Positions 15,001-53,815 of a stretch of DNA of 64,000 nucleotides are shown piece after piece. Source of the stretch: Rostratula benghalensis. Its lineage: Eukaryota > Chordata > Aves > Charadriiformes > Rostratulidae. Made by a program: the position numbers and the translations under genes. The notes under the pieces are model-generated. The model worked only from the letters and a program-made list of their open reading frames with translations, ran no database searches and had not been told where the DNA came from. Numbering within the stretch: the stretch's first letter is position 1; every line of letters begins with the position of its first letter. The DNA is taken from positions 3,844,731-3,908,730 of the forward strand of contig VXAI01000046.1 in assembly GCA_013399305.1 (NCBI GenBank), given 5' to 3'.

Positions 15001-18000
15001 TTTACTTGAGTTGGTACCATCTGTATTACTCATAAGCAGTGGAGTGAAATGGAATGAGATTGATTTACAGTCATTTGGGGCCATGTGTTCTTATCAGCTT
15101 TCCAGGAAAGCCTCACTAAGTTCATTTTATGCCCAAGTATGTATGAACAAAGACACTAGACTACCTGTTTTGGAAAGTGCCTTTTGGTCCTATATAACAC
15201 TACTTTTTCTTGAGAGAAGTTTGCTTGCCGCATCCTCAGAGGAGGATTTTTTACTGATTCTTACAGTAGGAATCTAATTCTTTTCACACACATTCCCTGA
15301 CACCTGGGGACACAGCTTTATTTGCACTTGCAGAGCCACGAACATAGCCCAAACCCTTCTGCGGATTGCTCATCTGCCTTTAGCCACACTTCTGGAACCT
15401 ACAGGATTCATTCCCTCCAAGGCAGTCAGTCCTGTTACCTGGTTGAACTACAAGTGCCATTGCTGGAGGCCTCCTGTCAAAGGACTGTGCCATTGGAGTG
15501 ATAAGGTTTTTATCACTCAGTGTGTTACTGCTGGGCTACACTTTGCAGAAGTGGCTATGGGAGGAGAAGGAATCATTCCATCCACCGCAGCCTCAGAAAG
15601 AGTACCTGTCTGCCACTTGCTGATAAATAATATCTTTCAGGTATGTAATACCTTGTCAGCTACTTTACTTCCTCTTACATGTATTGTTCATTATATATCC
15701 TTTCAGGGGGGCAGAGAATGCTGCCTCTAATGAGCACCACTCAAACTGAAGGCATAAAGTAGCTTCAGCTCTATGCAATGATCCACTTACTTGAGATATA
15801 CAGTGCAATTCCTGAACAACCATTAGCAAACCCCAGAACTCAGTCCCGTGCATTTCAGCACATTTTCTAAGAAGGTCCAAAGGTAGCAAAAACACTATCA
15901 AGGACAGATCAGTCATCTTCCTTTCTAAAATTGCCCTGCTGGGACTGGACTGCTGATCTGTTAACAACTTTTCTGTCCAGGGTATTTCAAAGTTCCTGCA
16001 GAACATACACTGCAAAGTTCATTTAGGATCAAGCATACATGAGCAGTAATAAAGACTGCTGAAGGGAAAGACAGACACTTCAGATCACAGCAGGCCATAA
16101 ATGTTTTCATTGATGTTAATTAGAGAAATTGCTTGAAGCTGAGGCATGACAGACTTCCAGTGCAGACTTAGACATGAAGTGTATGCACTGCCTGCCTAAA
16201 TGGCACTAAAAGTCATGTCCCAAACTCCCAGGAAATATTGCTACTTTTGCACCACTTGGGTACCATCTTGTTTTCATTTCAGGTTGAAGAAACTTTTATT
16301 GCCTTTCTTTTTTTGCTTAATTAAGAGCGTTTTCTATCAGCAAATAGGTTCAGTGGTGTGGGCACACCTTGCTTGGTCTACCTTTAACACAGGACATAAA
16401 TTGTTTGCAGACAGTTCTAAACTGAGACAGGCTAGGCATGACATCCAGTGGTGAAACAGCTTGTATTACCCCATGGTCTTTTGGCCCACATAATTTTCTG
16501 TTACCTCAACTTCTCAAAAGGGGAATCCATCTGAACAGTGCATTAGGATTTGCTTCACTCAGTGGAGCCAAAGCCATTAAACAGAATAAACTTTACATTC
16601 ATCACCATTAATCAAAAAAAAAAATATTCTCAGTGACATTTGTAACAGTCTGCAGCCTTTTGAAACAATTTTCAAAACTAAGAGAATGAAGATCTGAAAT
16701 ACTCCCAGTGTGATTTTTTAAAGAAACAACAGTGCTGCTTGAAATGAAAAATCCGAGTGGAATTACATTTTGGGGTGGGGAGACCACAGCAAGCAAGCTG
16801 TAAGCAAGAACTTCAAAAGCAAGACAGTAAGAAAGTAACCCACATGGTCTTCAAAACATGTTCCCTGATTTACTAGCATGTTTATCCTCATTCTGTTCCC
16901 CAGAGGTTTGTTTTGGACGTCTTTTCCTTCCAGATAATCTTACAGAAGGTCACTGCTGTTTCTCAAGTGATTCAGGCCCTGCCTCCCCTACCCCAAACCA
17001 TCCTGTAGTAATATCTTCCCAAGCAGAACATATCCATTGAACTTAACATTTTCTGTCTGCTTGGCACTTAAACTGTAAAACCAAACTTTTCACCTGCATG
17101 CAAACTGCATCACTTTTTTCCACACTAGTTTATCAGAAGTTTAAGCTGGCAAATTTTCCTTATGAACATATGAATCTTGTTGATAAAGCAATCTCCAGCA
17201 CTTGGTGCTGTGTAGTCTGTGTCACCCCAGGGGCATCTCACCCAAGTTTAGGAGACTTTGAGAACTCTTCTACTAAAACAAAACAGCAACTTTGAGATGT
17301 GCTGAAGTTCAAAACCCTTGATGCAGTTCTACAATTACTTAATTAGCATATCAAAAAACTGCTCTCTGAAGTGCATTAGAAACTCATGAAATAGATATTT
17401 AAGAATAATCTTGCAGTCCCTGTAGCGTGGTTCAAGGTGAAGGTGTAGTTTTTTAACTATATCATCTCAGGTATTACGTGCAGTGACAAGAGTTTCCTAA
17501 GAAGCCTCCAGACTGAAACGAAGCTACCCATGGCAGTGTCTGACAATTGAGACCCTCACATGACTTGTACATTAACAGTTTATCCCAAGAATCAGCAAGT
17601 ATGAAGACAAGCAAACTCTTTTCTCTCCCAAGCATTCCCTCTTCTGGTAAAGGGCAAAGACAAACCCTCCTAGCAATAAAGTTCAGCTGTTAAGAAAACC
17701 AGGCTGTAGTGTAACACTTTGGCCACAAGTCTCTGCTTTGCCACAGATCATTAGGGCTAAGTCCTTCAGTCGTTATCTAGTAGACACTTAGACACCCACC
17801 CTCCACCTGGAGCTGGGAGAAAGCACCTATACTCTCTCTATATTACCTGAGCAAAGTTCAGCATTCCCAGAAATAGTGCAATGAATATGGAATTACCCCA
17901 GAAAGACACAAGAAGTTAAGGGAAAAAAAAAGCCTGTCTGAAACCTACCTAACTCTTTATTAGGCTGCTTTTGTTCAGTGCTGTGCTGGACTGTGGGAAA

Positions 18001-21000
18001 GCATCTACCCCTGTTCAGAGGCAGCCCTGAACCATCCCCTAGAATCAGGCACCAACCTTCTCCTGTGCAGAAGGTCAAGTCTTTCATCCAAACACAGCTA
18101 GAAGAGGCCCCGCTGCATCTATATTGAATACAGGGACTTAGAGGTTGCTATGACCAAAGAGAGTGAGCTTTGTTCTCTACCCCACTGATTAGGGCTCTCA
18201 GCTGTGGAAAGGTGAGAGCTCTGGTAGCCACAAGCCCCCCCCTCCCCCCCAAACAATTTATGTATTGTAGCTCAAAATGCATTGAAAGCACACACCATTG
18301 CAGGCTAAGTGGCACCAGCTTTCAAAGCAAAACAAGGTTACATCACTTGATTCCAAGCAGTGAGACCCAGGAAATCTGTTCTGCAATGTAGGCATTAGCT
18401 AACTAGAAAGAGAAACTACAGGAAGGAAACAAGCAGTTACCACTCCAGAGAACAAAAGCTGAAGGACAGATCTGGTTCAACCTCACTGCGTATAGCAATG
18501 AGACATCTCTGCATGCAGATAACACAAATCCCTCTCCTGTAAGCTGCCTTACCAAGGCTCCTCTGACCACGGCATGAAAAAAAAGCTGTATCTGTCAACT
18601 ATGGCAAAACCCAAGGTACTTGCAGCTAAGTGTGCATAACCATTCTTACCTCTCCGTAAGTGACACCAGGATACACTGAACAAGATCATAAATATCCCTA
18701 CGTGCTCTAGAAAGCCCCAAACTAGACAATTCAATTTTACACAGCTTGCCCCAATAACTAATTTGTCATTCCATCTACCATCGTCCCATTCACAATATAA
18801 TTAGAATTTTGCATTAGAAACTTCAGAAAATCATATGTTCTACTGAATAATACTTCTCTTCCAACATTGTATAGGTCAAATAGAATAGCTCTATAAATTT
18901 AGTCTGTAAAATAAAAAATTCATCAGAAACAAATTTATACCAGTATTTGCATAAAAGCACATTCCTGGGCGCCAGTGGCAAGCCTGTTAAGTAGCAGGGT
19001 CTATTTCTGAACCCCAGCTTGACAGACCACTGCTGTGAAGTTATCTGCCCCTAGTAACTGGCTTTGGACCCACTCTAATTACACATCTGCCTGCTTTCTA
19101 TCTTTCCAGATGTTCTTTGGACTCCTGTAGGATTTCTTCCCACCAGAATAACCAAATATCATGAAAGGACCTGGAGTCTCTAATTCAATTATTTGCATGG
19201 TAACCGTATAAATACAGGCATACTGTATATTTAAACACTGACTTCTACTACCACTAGCTTCGAGAGCACTCCTGTTCCAGACTGAGAACAGCCTTTCTTC
19301 TTGCATTGATTCAGGTGTAGATGCAGAGAAATGGGAGTCCTCCAGATGAGAGTAATATTACATATTCCAAATTTTTCATCATCATGGGCTTTGAGCTATT
19401 CACGTTTCAAAAATCAGATTTCACTTGTTGCAGACTTTTGAGGACTTACTTATACATGCTGCAGCTTTTAAAGGCCCAGCAGGAGCTCAGACAAGACTAA
19501 GGCTCAGCACTGACACCAAAACTCCATCCTTAGGTTGTTTTCTCTTACCTGAATTGCATGACTAGGACTAAACTTAATTTAGCATTGTCTGTCCTTTGTC
19601 AACTGAGTGAGAGGTTTTAAGCTTAATATTTGAGGGTTTTCCATATTTCAAAACAATAATCCAGTGAAGCTCAAATTTGATACCAGGATGTTACAACATA
19701 TTTTAGGCAGAGCAAAAAGATCTTAAAAGGCAGCTAAATTACTTCAAAGCTTTTTTATTTTCCCAAAAAAATAATTGTTATATTAAGACAATTTACACAC
19801 TACTACAGTATACCTCAAGCAGTTTTTAACACAGCATCATATGTAGCTCATCAGGTTCATACTCAGGGAAAAAATATTTTAGGACACAACTTTTCCTACC
19901 TGATTTTGCTGAGCAGATACCTCCCACCCTAAAGCCTGTGACTGAGCACATTTCCAAGTAAGATAGGAAATTGTTACACCTCTGAGACCAATGGTCACGT
20001 GTTGTAGAAAAGTGCTATAAAAAGTTAATGCTCAGTGACAGTCTTTTCACCTAAACCCTCAAAAATAAGAGCAAACTGCACCACCAGTGATGCTGTCAGA
20101 AGACACCCAAGAAGCTAAATCACTGGCATACAGCATAGAGCAGCAGATAGAGCCAAAGATGCGTACTATCAGACCTCTGAATAACCTAACAATCTCATGT
20201 TCCTGACATGGGGTATACTGTGCATAAGGCATAGCCACAGGCTTGCTGTGCAAACACCACCCCCAGACCCACAACCAGTTCAGCCATTCTTTCCCATCCC
20301 GCCACACAGCCAAAGCCCATTCTGCAACCCATCAGGGTTCCCCAAGGCTTTTCCTCAAACCACCCCTCTCTCACTAAAGTAACTCACGCTGATGAGGGCC
20401 ATTACTTCTGCACCATCTGAAAATTTTCATGTTTGCAGCTCATCACAAGCTCTGCCTCCAGACAACCTTCTGCCCCTGAGCCTCATCAACACAGCTGGTC
20501 ACCCCAGCTGGGACTCTGGCCACTCCCCAACAAGAACTCAGTTTCTGCCTACCCCAGCTGGATAAACCCTGCTTCTCAGGCCCGTGATTATCTCCAGGTG
20601 ATTGTGATCTGCCATCCCTGCCCAACAATAAGGTGTGTCTGGCCCACCACTGCTTTTAATTCCTCTCACCGAAACATGTGTGAGGGAAGTAACATGCTAC
20701 CCACCACTCCAGCACTGAAGCTGATTAAGTTTTAGTTTTATGGGAAGACAGGTTAGACATTTAAGTGAAAAATACAGGAAAATATCAGCCAATTCACAGA
20801 GTGACCATATAGAAAAGACACAAGTAAAAGAAATGCCTCCGAGTCCCCTTCAATTCTCAACTGAGCACAGTTAAATATATACCTCTTTTTTTCCCAGCCA
20901 CACAGTTTCCCTGATCGACATACAAATGTGGATAGGAGCAATACCTCTTATAAAAGCAAAAAAATCACCAGATGCCCAGTAAATAGAGTCAACACAGGTC

Positions 21001-21179
21001 TGGGTTAGCACATAAACAGTGCCAAGAAGCCAAGCTCACCTTACTCCTGGAGGCTGTGGGACACCAGGGCGTGGTGGGGGGACCCCAATCCGGAAAAAGA
21101 ACCAAGGTCCACCATGGCCCAGCAAGTCCTCGCTCTCGCTTCAGCATGTGGCTAACAGCAAACCAAACAGCCCTCTCTA
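1..21179. other. Non-coding stretch, possible intron of the gene starting at the CpG island
   Basis: No exon of a known protein was recognised on either strand; all open frames are short, lack known domains and have no supported splice sites. It holds homopolymers (A/T runs near 1675, 3290, 6896, 10007; a C-rich run at 18235-18250) and mildly GC-rich patches at 8560-8760 and 20430-20660. If the CpG island starts a leftward gene, this is its first intron. Confidence 0.5.
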
Positions 21180-21600
21180 GCCAAAAGGCTAGTTACCGCT
21201 AAGATAATGGCTGCTCCGCAGTCCCACAAGGGTCCGCCCGAAGCTGCCATACTCTTCCCGGGAGCCCAACTTCACCCGCTGCCGGCGGCGCCTCACCACA
21301 GGTGAGGAAAATGGCGGTAACGGCTCGCGCCGCTCCCTCCCCACCCCTCAGGTGGCTTCGCGCGCAGCCGCCAGGCGCCCAGCACGAGGGTGGCCCCTCA
21401 GGGCAACGCCTCCATTTTGTCCTCAAAGGCTGAAACCGGCGTCTGCGGGCCCAAGGCCCGCTCCCGACCCACGGGCTGTGGCCCCTCACGGGACGGCCCC
21501 CCTGCCGGCTTCCCCGTGGCAGCTCCGGGCCCCGGGCAGCCGGGAGGGGATGGTGGGAGCTCCGGGCCCGCCCCTCATCGAGGCCCTTCACTTAAGCCCC
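21180..21600. promoter_or_regulatory. CpG island, probable promoter of a neighbouring gene
   Basis: The only long GC-rich, CpG-dense block of the window, in otherwise AT-rich DNA. It has many CGs (GCCGGCGGCGCC, CGCGCGCAGCC), GC-box-like GGGGCGGGGC-type stretches near the right edge on the minus strand, and YY1-type ATGGC motifs. It lies about 2-3 kb past the likely end of DAPK2. In mammals HERC1 lies downstream of DAPK2 in the same orientation, so a HERC1 promoter with a non-coding first exon read leftwards is my best guess. No HERC1 coding exon is visible in the 21 kb to the left, and the open frames inside the island have no recognisable domain. Confidence 0.6.
21308..21317 (+). promoter_or_regulatory. 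YY1-like site AAAATGGCGG
   Basis: AAAATGGCGG inside the CpG island matches the YY1 core (AANATGGCGG), which often lies just downstream of start sites in CpG-island promoters. A related ATAATGGCTGC lies near 21204 and, on the minus strand, AAAATGGAGGC near 21410. Confidence 0.45.
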
Positions 21601-22061
21601 TCTGGAGTGAGGCACAAAAAACAGTTTCCATGTCACCGAGATGTCAGGCTTCGCAGTGACCTTTCCGGAGAGACAAAACCAGCTCGACCCCACCTTGTTC
21701 AGACCAACTTGTACGGAAAGAAAGCAAGAAAGACCAAAGAACACTTGTCCTGCTTTGCAGAGTTTTATTAGCAAATAATAACAAATATATTTGGGGGGTT
21801 TTTGACAGTCTGTACTATTATCAAGTACATTAAAAAAAAATCAGTATTAATAAACGTAAGAGGCACACAGATTTAAAAATGTTACCAGTAAAATAACAAT
21901 AAAAAGTCTTACTGTAATAAAAATAAATGCCTTTTTTTTTTTCAGTCTGTTACTTATGTCCAGGTTCCTTACTGCTTCAAAATAATACACAGAAAATAGA
22001 TTTATTTTTTTTCTCCCACCAAAGTAAACACTATAACATAATTGTTCTGTTGAATTGTACT

Positions 22062-22200
22062 ACATAGAATTCCCTGGGTTGGAAGGGACCTTTCAGATCA
22101 AGTCCATCCATCAACCTAGCACTGACCAAAACCATCACTAAACCACATCCCTCTGCATCATGTCTGCCCCTCTTTTAAACACCTCCAAGGATGGTGATAC
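22062..22200 (-). mobile_element. CR1: CR1 retroposon tail, truncated
   Basis: Reads, in antisense, the common avian CR1 3' region: GGGTTGGAAGGGACC, then AGATCAAGTCCATCC, ACTAAACCACATCCCT and CACCTCCAAGGATGGTGA. It stops abruptly at about 22200. Diverged and 5'-truncated. It is a different subfamily from the two copies at 29 kb and 48 kb, and lies between the CpG island and DAPK2. Confidence 0.8.
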
Positions 22201-22429
22201 GTGTCCCTTTCCACACTTTCATTTTTGTTTTGTTTGTCCTTAATAAAAGGAACCTCTGTGTTGTTCCTCAAATCCCACCAGTGGTAAATAACAAAACTCA
22301 GCCCTGCACTGAGAAGGTGCCCTCCAGTGCTGTAAACAGAGCTTAATTAGACTATGCCTCCCTGTAGCAGGGCTGAATTTCCACCTCACCAGAATAGATA
22401 GGGACATAAATACAGAGGACACCACACTT

Positions 22430-22450
22430 GGGGGGGGGGGGGGGGGGGGG
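22430..22450 (+). repeat. 21-base G homopolymer
   Basis: An uninterrupted run of 21 G between ACCACACTT and AATTCACAG. Such runs form G-quadruplexes and are often mis-sized in assemblies. It is 1.3 kb left of the likely DAPK2 end. Confidence 0.9.
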
Positions 22451-23764
22451 AATTCACAGTAAAACTTCCTAATAAATCACAAACATTAGTCCTGAGAACA
22501 AGAGATTATCCAGGGGGAGTGCACTCCTGTCTGGAGCAGTCAAGGGGCAGTTTGGCTTGGCAGGAGCACCAGGTGTTGTGGTTTCAGTGCAGAGAGAAAA
22601 GCCACATCACTCAGGAGCCACATGAAGCTACAGAACCACCGAGTGCCACAAGGGCCAGCCCTGCTGCTCTCCTGTGACTACAGCAGTGCTCCTGTCCTCA
22701 GATGACTCAGACAAAAAGGTGACTGAAGACCAAACGCCACGATCTGTCTGTAACGTCTTTGTTAAAATGCCACCCTACACATTTTCTTAATGTAGAATGA
22801 ACAAGCTGGAGCTTACGGCTTCGCTCTGCCTTGTGCTCCTCTGTCTGTCTTTCTGCTGCATCCCGTCTTGCTCAATAGTTGCTGGGATTTTACCGAAGGA
22901 CAACTTTGTCTCCGGGTGGTGCACAATTCTGATGCAACAACCTAACAGCTATTTTAACTGAGGCTTAGTTTTCAGAAGTGAGATTTATGTACGCATCATA
23001 AAATGTCTAATTTGGAAGTCAACGGTGTGTTGAAACTCCAGCAATTCATAAAAACACCACTGGCTCAGAGGTTATTTGGTTTTCCATAGCCCAGGGAATG
23101 AACTAATGGTAAAGCATAGGACAGGGAAAACAGGGAGCACATTTGGTAGGTAAACCAGGCACCTGTTTTTTCCAAATATATATACTTAGTGTTTTATTTA
23201 TGAAAGATTCCCTCCATACACTGAAACAATAGTTTTCCCCATTATTGCTCCCTCTTTACATATATATATATTACTATAGGACACTATACATTTTGAGGAT
23301 TCTGCCTCAAAAATTGCACAGCTCAGAAATACACCTTTTGATTAAATGTGAAGAGAAGCCCACACCCTGCTCCCTATTCCTTGACCAAGCAATATGTCAA
23401 AGGCTATGGCAGCACAAGATATGAAATTAAAAGAAAGTAAATAAATAATATCAAAATGCAGTGCCATATTTGCCAAAACTTTCATCCTCCTGCTTCCACA
23501 ATTCCTGTATCTACGTTCTCTTCCCCTTCCTTCAACCTTCCCAGTCACCTCTGCTCCCTACAGGTCCCTCATGCTCATTCCTCTCCACTGATTCCCCCCC
23601 CATCTCCTTCATTTTGTGCTTCTTCCCTCAAATCCTACTTTCTGCCTCTCTTCCCCAATGCTTCTCATACATTTCCTTCCTGTTTTGGACACACTTGCTT
23701 GCCAACTGAATTTTAGCCTCTGCCTAAGCACGGATAACAAAGCTACAAATAAAAATAGAGTATT

Positions 23765-23774
23765 TTTATTTATT
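23765..23774 (-). terminator. Overlapping AATAAA polyadenylation signals
   Basis: The minus strand reads AATAAATAAA, two overlapping canonical hexamers, about 1.3 kb after the DAPK2 stop. It is the nearest such signal I find, but use is unproven; another AATAAA lies at 21764-21769. Confidence 0.4.
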
Positions 23775-25076
23775 TCTTAGAAAATGGAAGCCAGTTTCTA
23801 AGCAAAATAAACCTGGCACTAGTTTTCAACACCAGTGCACACCTTCAGCTCTAAAACTTTGCCCTAAAAACAATGACCATAAAGCTAAGCAAACCCAGTT
23901 TGCTCATCAACCTACAGTTGTTTCCAGTAGGATTGCTTTCTGAATTTTAACCTAACACATGTCAAAATAAATATGAACATCTACCAACTAATATATTCAG
24001 TGAAAAAGTAACTTCATCTGTGCACATTTTTAGGTACCAATTGAACAATACTGGCTTAGAAATGAATATAGTTCAAGTGATGCAATTTCCTAGCACAAAG
24101 AAGTTACATCACTGTCAAAGTGCTTACTTCCTCAATTTTGGATACAACCCCTTGAACAAAACCACATAAGTTTGAAGTTTGGGTCACACGTAAACAACCC
24201 CTCTACAAAGAGGTGTTAATGAATCTCCAATTTGCTCACACTAAATTAGGATAACAAAGTCTAATATAGGCTATTTCTTCATATAACTTGGGGTTTTAAG
24301 TGCCCTGCTTTGGTGAAGCACCCTATCATCATTCTGTAAAAATGTTGTATTTTCGTGCATGTAAGTCACAGATTTTTTTCTTTTTCATCCAAAAATAGCC
24401 CATCTCCTCATCTCAGTGGCCAGAATCAGTTGTACTCAAATTGACAATGGCAGTTGCGTTAGTCTTCAGCTGAAGATGACAGCTGGAGCACAATTCTTAC
24501 TGCAGTACAGAGCTGTTTACTGCTGTGTTTGTGAAATCAAGGTTATGATACGTAATTGCACTATGATTTTCTCTTCAACAACAGCAATAGCAGAGTGCTG
24601 CACACAGCTAACAAAACCTGTCAGATACCTGCCTTCAGATATTTATGCTATTAACAAATATTAAAACTTGTATTAAAAATAATTCCTTAAGACTCAATAA
24701 CAATTTCCCTGACTGAAATAATAATGCATAGTCTGAATCATTATGCAGATTATTTTGCAGTGAAAGAATATCAGTAGAAGCCCTATGTCCTGAGTGCTGT
24801 TGATATCGCAAATAGATGGAAGTATCACTGAAATGCTCAACGTATAGGAGCGCTTCCATCAGTGCTTGTGCTGTGGCGTTTCCCAGGAATCTGGATCCCC
24901 AAGTTTTAAAATGCTCAGTAGGCATCCAATAACACCATCCAGCTGCTGGCGTAGTTTGAGAAGTGAGAAGCATCATACCAAGGATTCAGACAAGAAGTCA
25001 AGGTCTGCTGTCAAGGCTGCTTTTTTCAGCAAGGATGAGTGTTTCCTCTGTCTCCTGCCCGTGAACCCTCATTACA
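23765..25076 (-). other. DAPK2: Probable DAPK2 3' UTR (canonical form)
   Basis: About 1.3 kb after the TGA without any recognisable exon. The first AATAAA signals on the minus strand downstream of the stop are an overlapping pair at 23774-23765. The extent of the UTR is inferred. Open frames on either strand here look like chance. Confidence 0.5.
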
Positions 25077-50598
<25,522 letters not shown>

Positions 50599-53500
50599 TC
50601 ATATACAAAGCTTGATCCTCCAACCCCTGAGCAACAGTGCTAACCGTACAAGCTTGTTCCTGGCACAACAGTGGGGACTGGCAGAATTCTGCAGTTGAAG
50701 TCACCAGAGCATAACAAGGTAGCCTCCTGCTGCATTTGAAATTTAGGAAAACCAAGCAGTGTCTGACTAGAAGGGAGGACAGCTGTTACAATCTCTGAAA
50801 CACAGTTCATGTTTAAATTAATAAGATCTGTCTCAAAAGGTTCTAATTACCACCCCTTCACGGGGTCATGCTCACTGCATTCATGTCTGTAACACACCAC
50901 TGGATGTTCTGAAAAGACATGCATGCATTAGAGTACTTCCCCTAGGAATAATCTCTCAGAAAACAGCTCAAAGGACTGATAACCCTTTGGAATTGTAGAA
51001 CTGGCCTCCAGTAACCATTTTTCAAATAAGAGAACAGTTTATTTCTATTTCTGCACTTCACATGGTAATTTAGTTGTAAATGTAGCTAGAGTAAGTGCAG
51101 CTTTCTCACCACACTTTAAGGATAAAGAAACTCCCACTGTGCAAAGTAGTAAAATAGCTGCATTAAAGTTGACAAGGTATGCATCTGCTATTTGTCGATA
51201 CAATTGTCCTCACTGTGGCTCCTAAAATAAGAAGTTTCAGTCCAACTGTACTATTTCTCCCTTATCTCCTAAGAGGGAAACACTTGGTGGTCAGATGATG
51301 AACCCAAATAACAGTAACCATGCAGCTTGCAGCCTTATGGCAGTGGTGGGAACCTGTCAAGACAAAGCTGTTGTTAGTGACTCTTCAATAGCAAAGTGGG
51401 GGACCCTGCTTTTCTCTTCTTTGTCTGAGCTTTTCTTTCTTCTTCACACTTGAAAGGCAGTTTGAACTCAGAGAAGGTACTGTCTCCACAGAGTTGATGT
51501 TCCCTCCTTCTCAGTTCTCTGAAAAAATAACTGTAATCAAGCTGAGAGATATCTTGTCGAAATTAAGAAAAATAGGTCTGAAGCTAAAGCAGGATTAGAG
51601 TAATATGAATAAGGCAAGAATGTGAAATCAAACTGTGATTATTCAGAGGATCATTTTGCTCATCCCAGTTGGAAGGGAAAAGGAGCACTGTCTTGTAACT
51701 CAGAAATGCCTAATCACACTAAAATCATCACAGAGATACAAACCAGGAAATTAAAGTATAAGCTATTACTGTGTGTTTGCATTTAGACTACACAGGACAC
51801 GTTAAGAGAACTACTTCTACCTCACAAAAATTAAGGGAAAATAATAGTCTGTAGCTGAAGTACTGCAAGGATTTAAGCAATCTGAATCCTACCAGAAATA
51901 TATCATATACCTTTTAGCAATTCCTTTTGCCCCATCAGCAAAACAGGAAAGAGACTTACTTTCTTGCCCACAATACATTTAGGGACATTTGCACGGTACT
52001 TAGCATAAAGGTGTCTATCTCACTTTGCTGCTACTGCAACAGAAATACTAAGAACCAGCAGTGCTGTGCCAGGCAACACAACAGCTTCTTGTCCAAAGTG
52101 ACTCCAAAATTAAGGCAACAGTCACACTTGAACAGAAACACATTTCTTTCCGTGAAGGATCACTTGGCAGATTTGATTAAACACCTATAGATTTTTAGGT
52201 TTGATTTAAATTTGTAATACTCAAATTAAGCAAAGAGTAGTGGGAATATAGATTTAAATATATATATTAACTCCTTAGGTTGATGAATGAAGATAATTAA
52301 GTACTTGTTAGCCTGAAGTTATGTGAAACTTGTATGGCTTGAGGTTTCAACACAAACTCTAAATTTCAGCTAGTCTTTACCAAAATCAAGTCAGGATAAA
52401 GATTTTCCACAGAATTCATGTAGAATTGCCTTGTTTGGACACAAACATTCTCCAATTCTTAAGCTTTTCCTTAGGTCTTAAAAAACAAACTCAAGAACTG
52501 GCAGGGTGAAAGAAAGAAAACCTAGGTTAAAGCACAAAAAGCACTGAGGTTAATTCTTTCAAAGAACCCTGATGTAGACTCATTGCCCTCCTACCTTAAC
52601 CACATTCCAGCTCAACTAACAATGAGGAGTAAGAACATTTGGTCTTGACATAAGCTTAACTCAGTCCAGACAAATGAGGCCACTCCATTCCCTTCAGGGT
52701 GAGTTTCATTCACTTACTGCTCTCTCATCACTTAATAAGAAGCCCAGTGTTTTCACTGATTCAGTGATTTCAATAGCTTTCATACACAGTATGAAAATAA
52801 AATATACTTACTTTTGAACACATATGTACATTCTGATGAACTAATGCTACTCTGGAAATTTTCATTATATTTCCATAACAACATATTAGTGCAGACCTGG
52901 ATATAATGATGTGTAAAGTACATAATAAAATGAGATGCTGAATTTGAGCTGGTGGAAAACAAGGAGCTAGCAGTGAAGTACTGTCACATTTACTCTAGCA
53001 GCAGCATTTGGAGATTGTGTCTGGTAAGTCTGATGGCAGGCTGCTACCGGCAAGCCATGGAGCAATCTCTCCACAATAAAATCTACAGGAGCATGAACAG
53101 ATGGAAAAGTTGACTGCTTTTGTTTGGACACTGTTAAAGGACCTCATAGCCCACCTGAGCACATCTGCAAGTTCAAGTAGCAACAACAGCTTATTACCAC
53201 CCTAAGCCTCCTCTGCCAGAACCTGTAAGCTGAGGGTTACTTCTTGTTATTTATTTGTCCATTGCTAGATTACAGGAGGGATTTATAAAACTCCATTTTG
53301 GCGGAGGGAAAGAAAAAGAAAAGATCACAAATCCACCTTGCAAACACACCCTGTATGTACTGTTAAAGCAACACCACAGTGGTGATGTGCACCAGAGAGC
53401 TGGAGAATTGAGCCTATAGGTAAGGTCATACCCTCCAGTCTGCTTTGTTGAAGTGTACAATGCATCTTGTGATAACAGTGAGATAAAAACCTGGCAAGCC

Positions 53501-53760
53501 GTAAAGACAAAATAGGACTTCAGTTTGGAGACTTGATATCAAAAGGGGTAAGCAAGAAGAGGTTGTTGTCCAACACTTGCAGAATCTTGGGCAGAATCTT
53601 GCCCCAGCTCAAATCCATAAATCCATGCTCTGCCCTTTTCATAGAAACTGGAATGAAAAACATAGAAGATTTGAGTCTACTATGTGTACTCCATATCCTA
53701 CCTTTGTTAGAAAAGGCTCAATGTTATCAGTGAATATTTGATATAACTATACTTCTGGGG

Positions 53761-53815
53761 GAAAAAAAAAGACAAAGAAAAAGAAAAAAAAAAACCACAT
53801 AAAAAAAACCCCCAA
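53761..53815 (+). repeat. A-rich low-complexity tract
   Basis: Runs of 8 to 11 A separated by single G or C, ending in AAAAAAACCCCC. No attached retroposon body could be recognised on either side. Confidence 0.7.

Larger units (their letters stand above)
21601..23764. other. Intergenic stretch between CpG island and DAPK2 3' end
   Basis: Contains the CR1 tail at 22062-22200, the G run at 22430-22450 and AT repeats near 23258-23272. AATAAA hexamers occur on both strands (minus 21769-21764; plus near 21848 and 22241). No gene recognised. Confidence 0.5.

Noticed and set aside
14909..15277. 122-codon plus-strand frame
   Set aside because: No recognised motif and no supporting splice sites; chance length in 64 kb of DNA.
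21199..21771. Open frames of 130 and 139 codons in the CpG island
   Set aside because: GC-rich DNA yields long chance frames; the peptides are Pro/Arg/Gly-rich with no domain and lie in a probable promoter.
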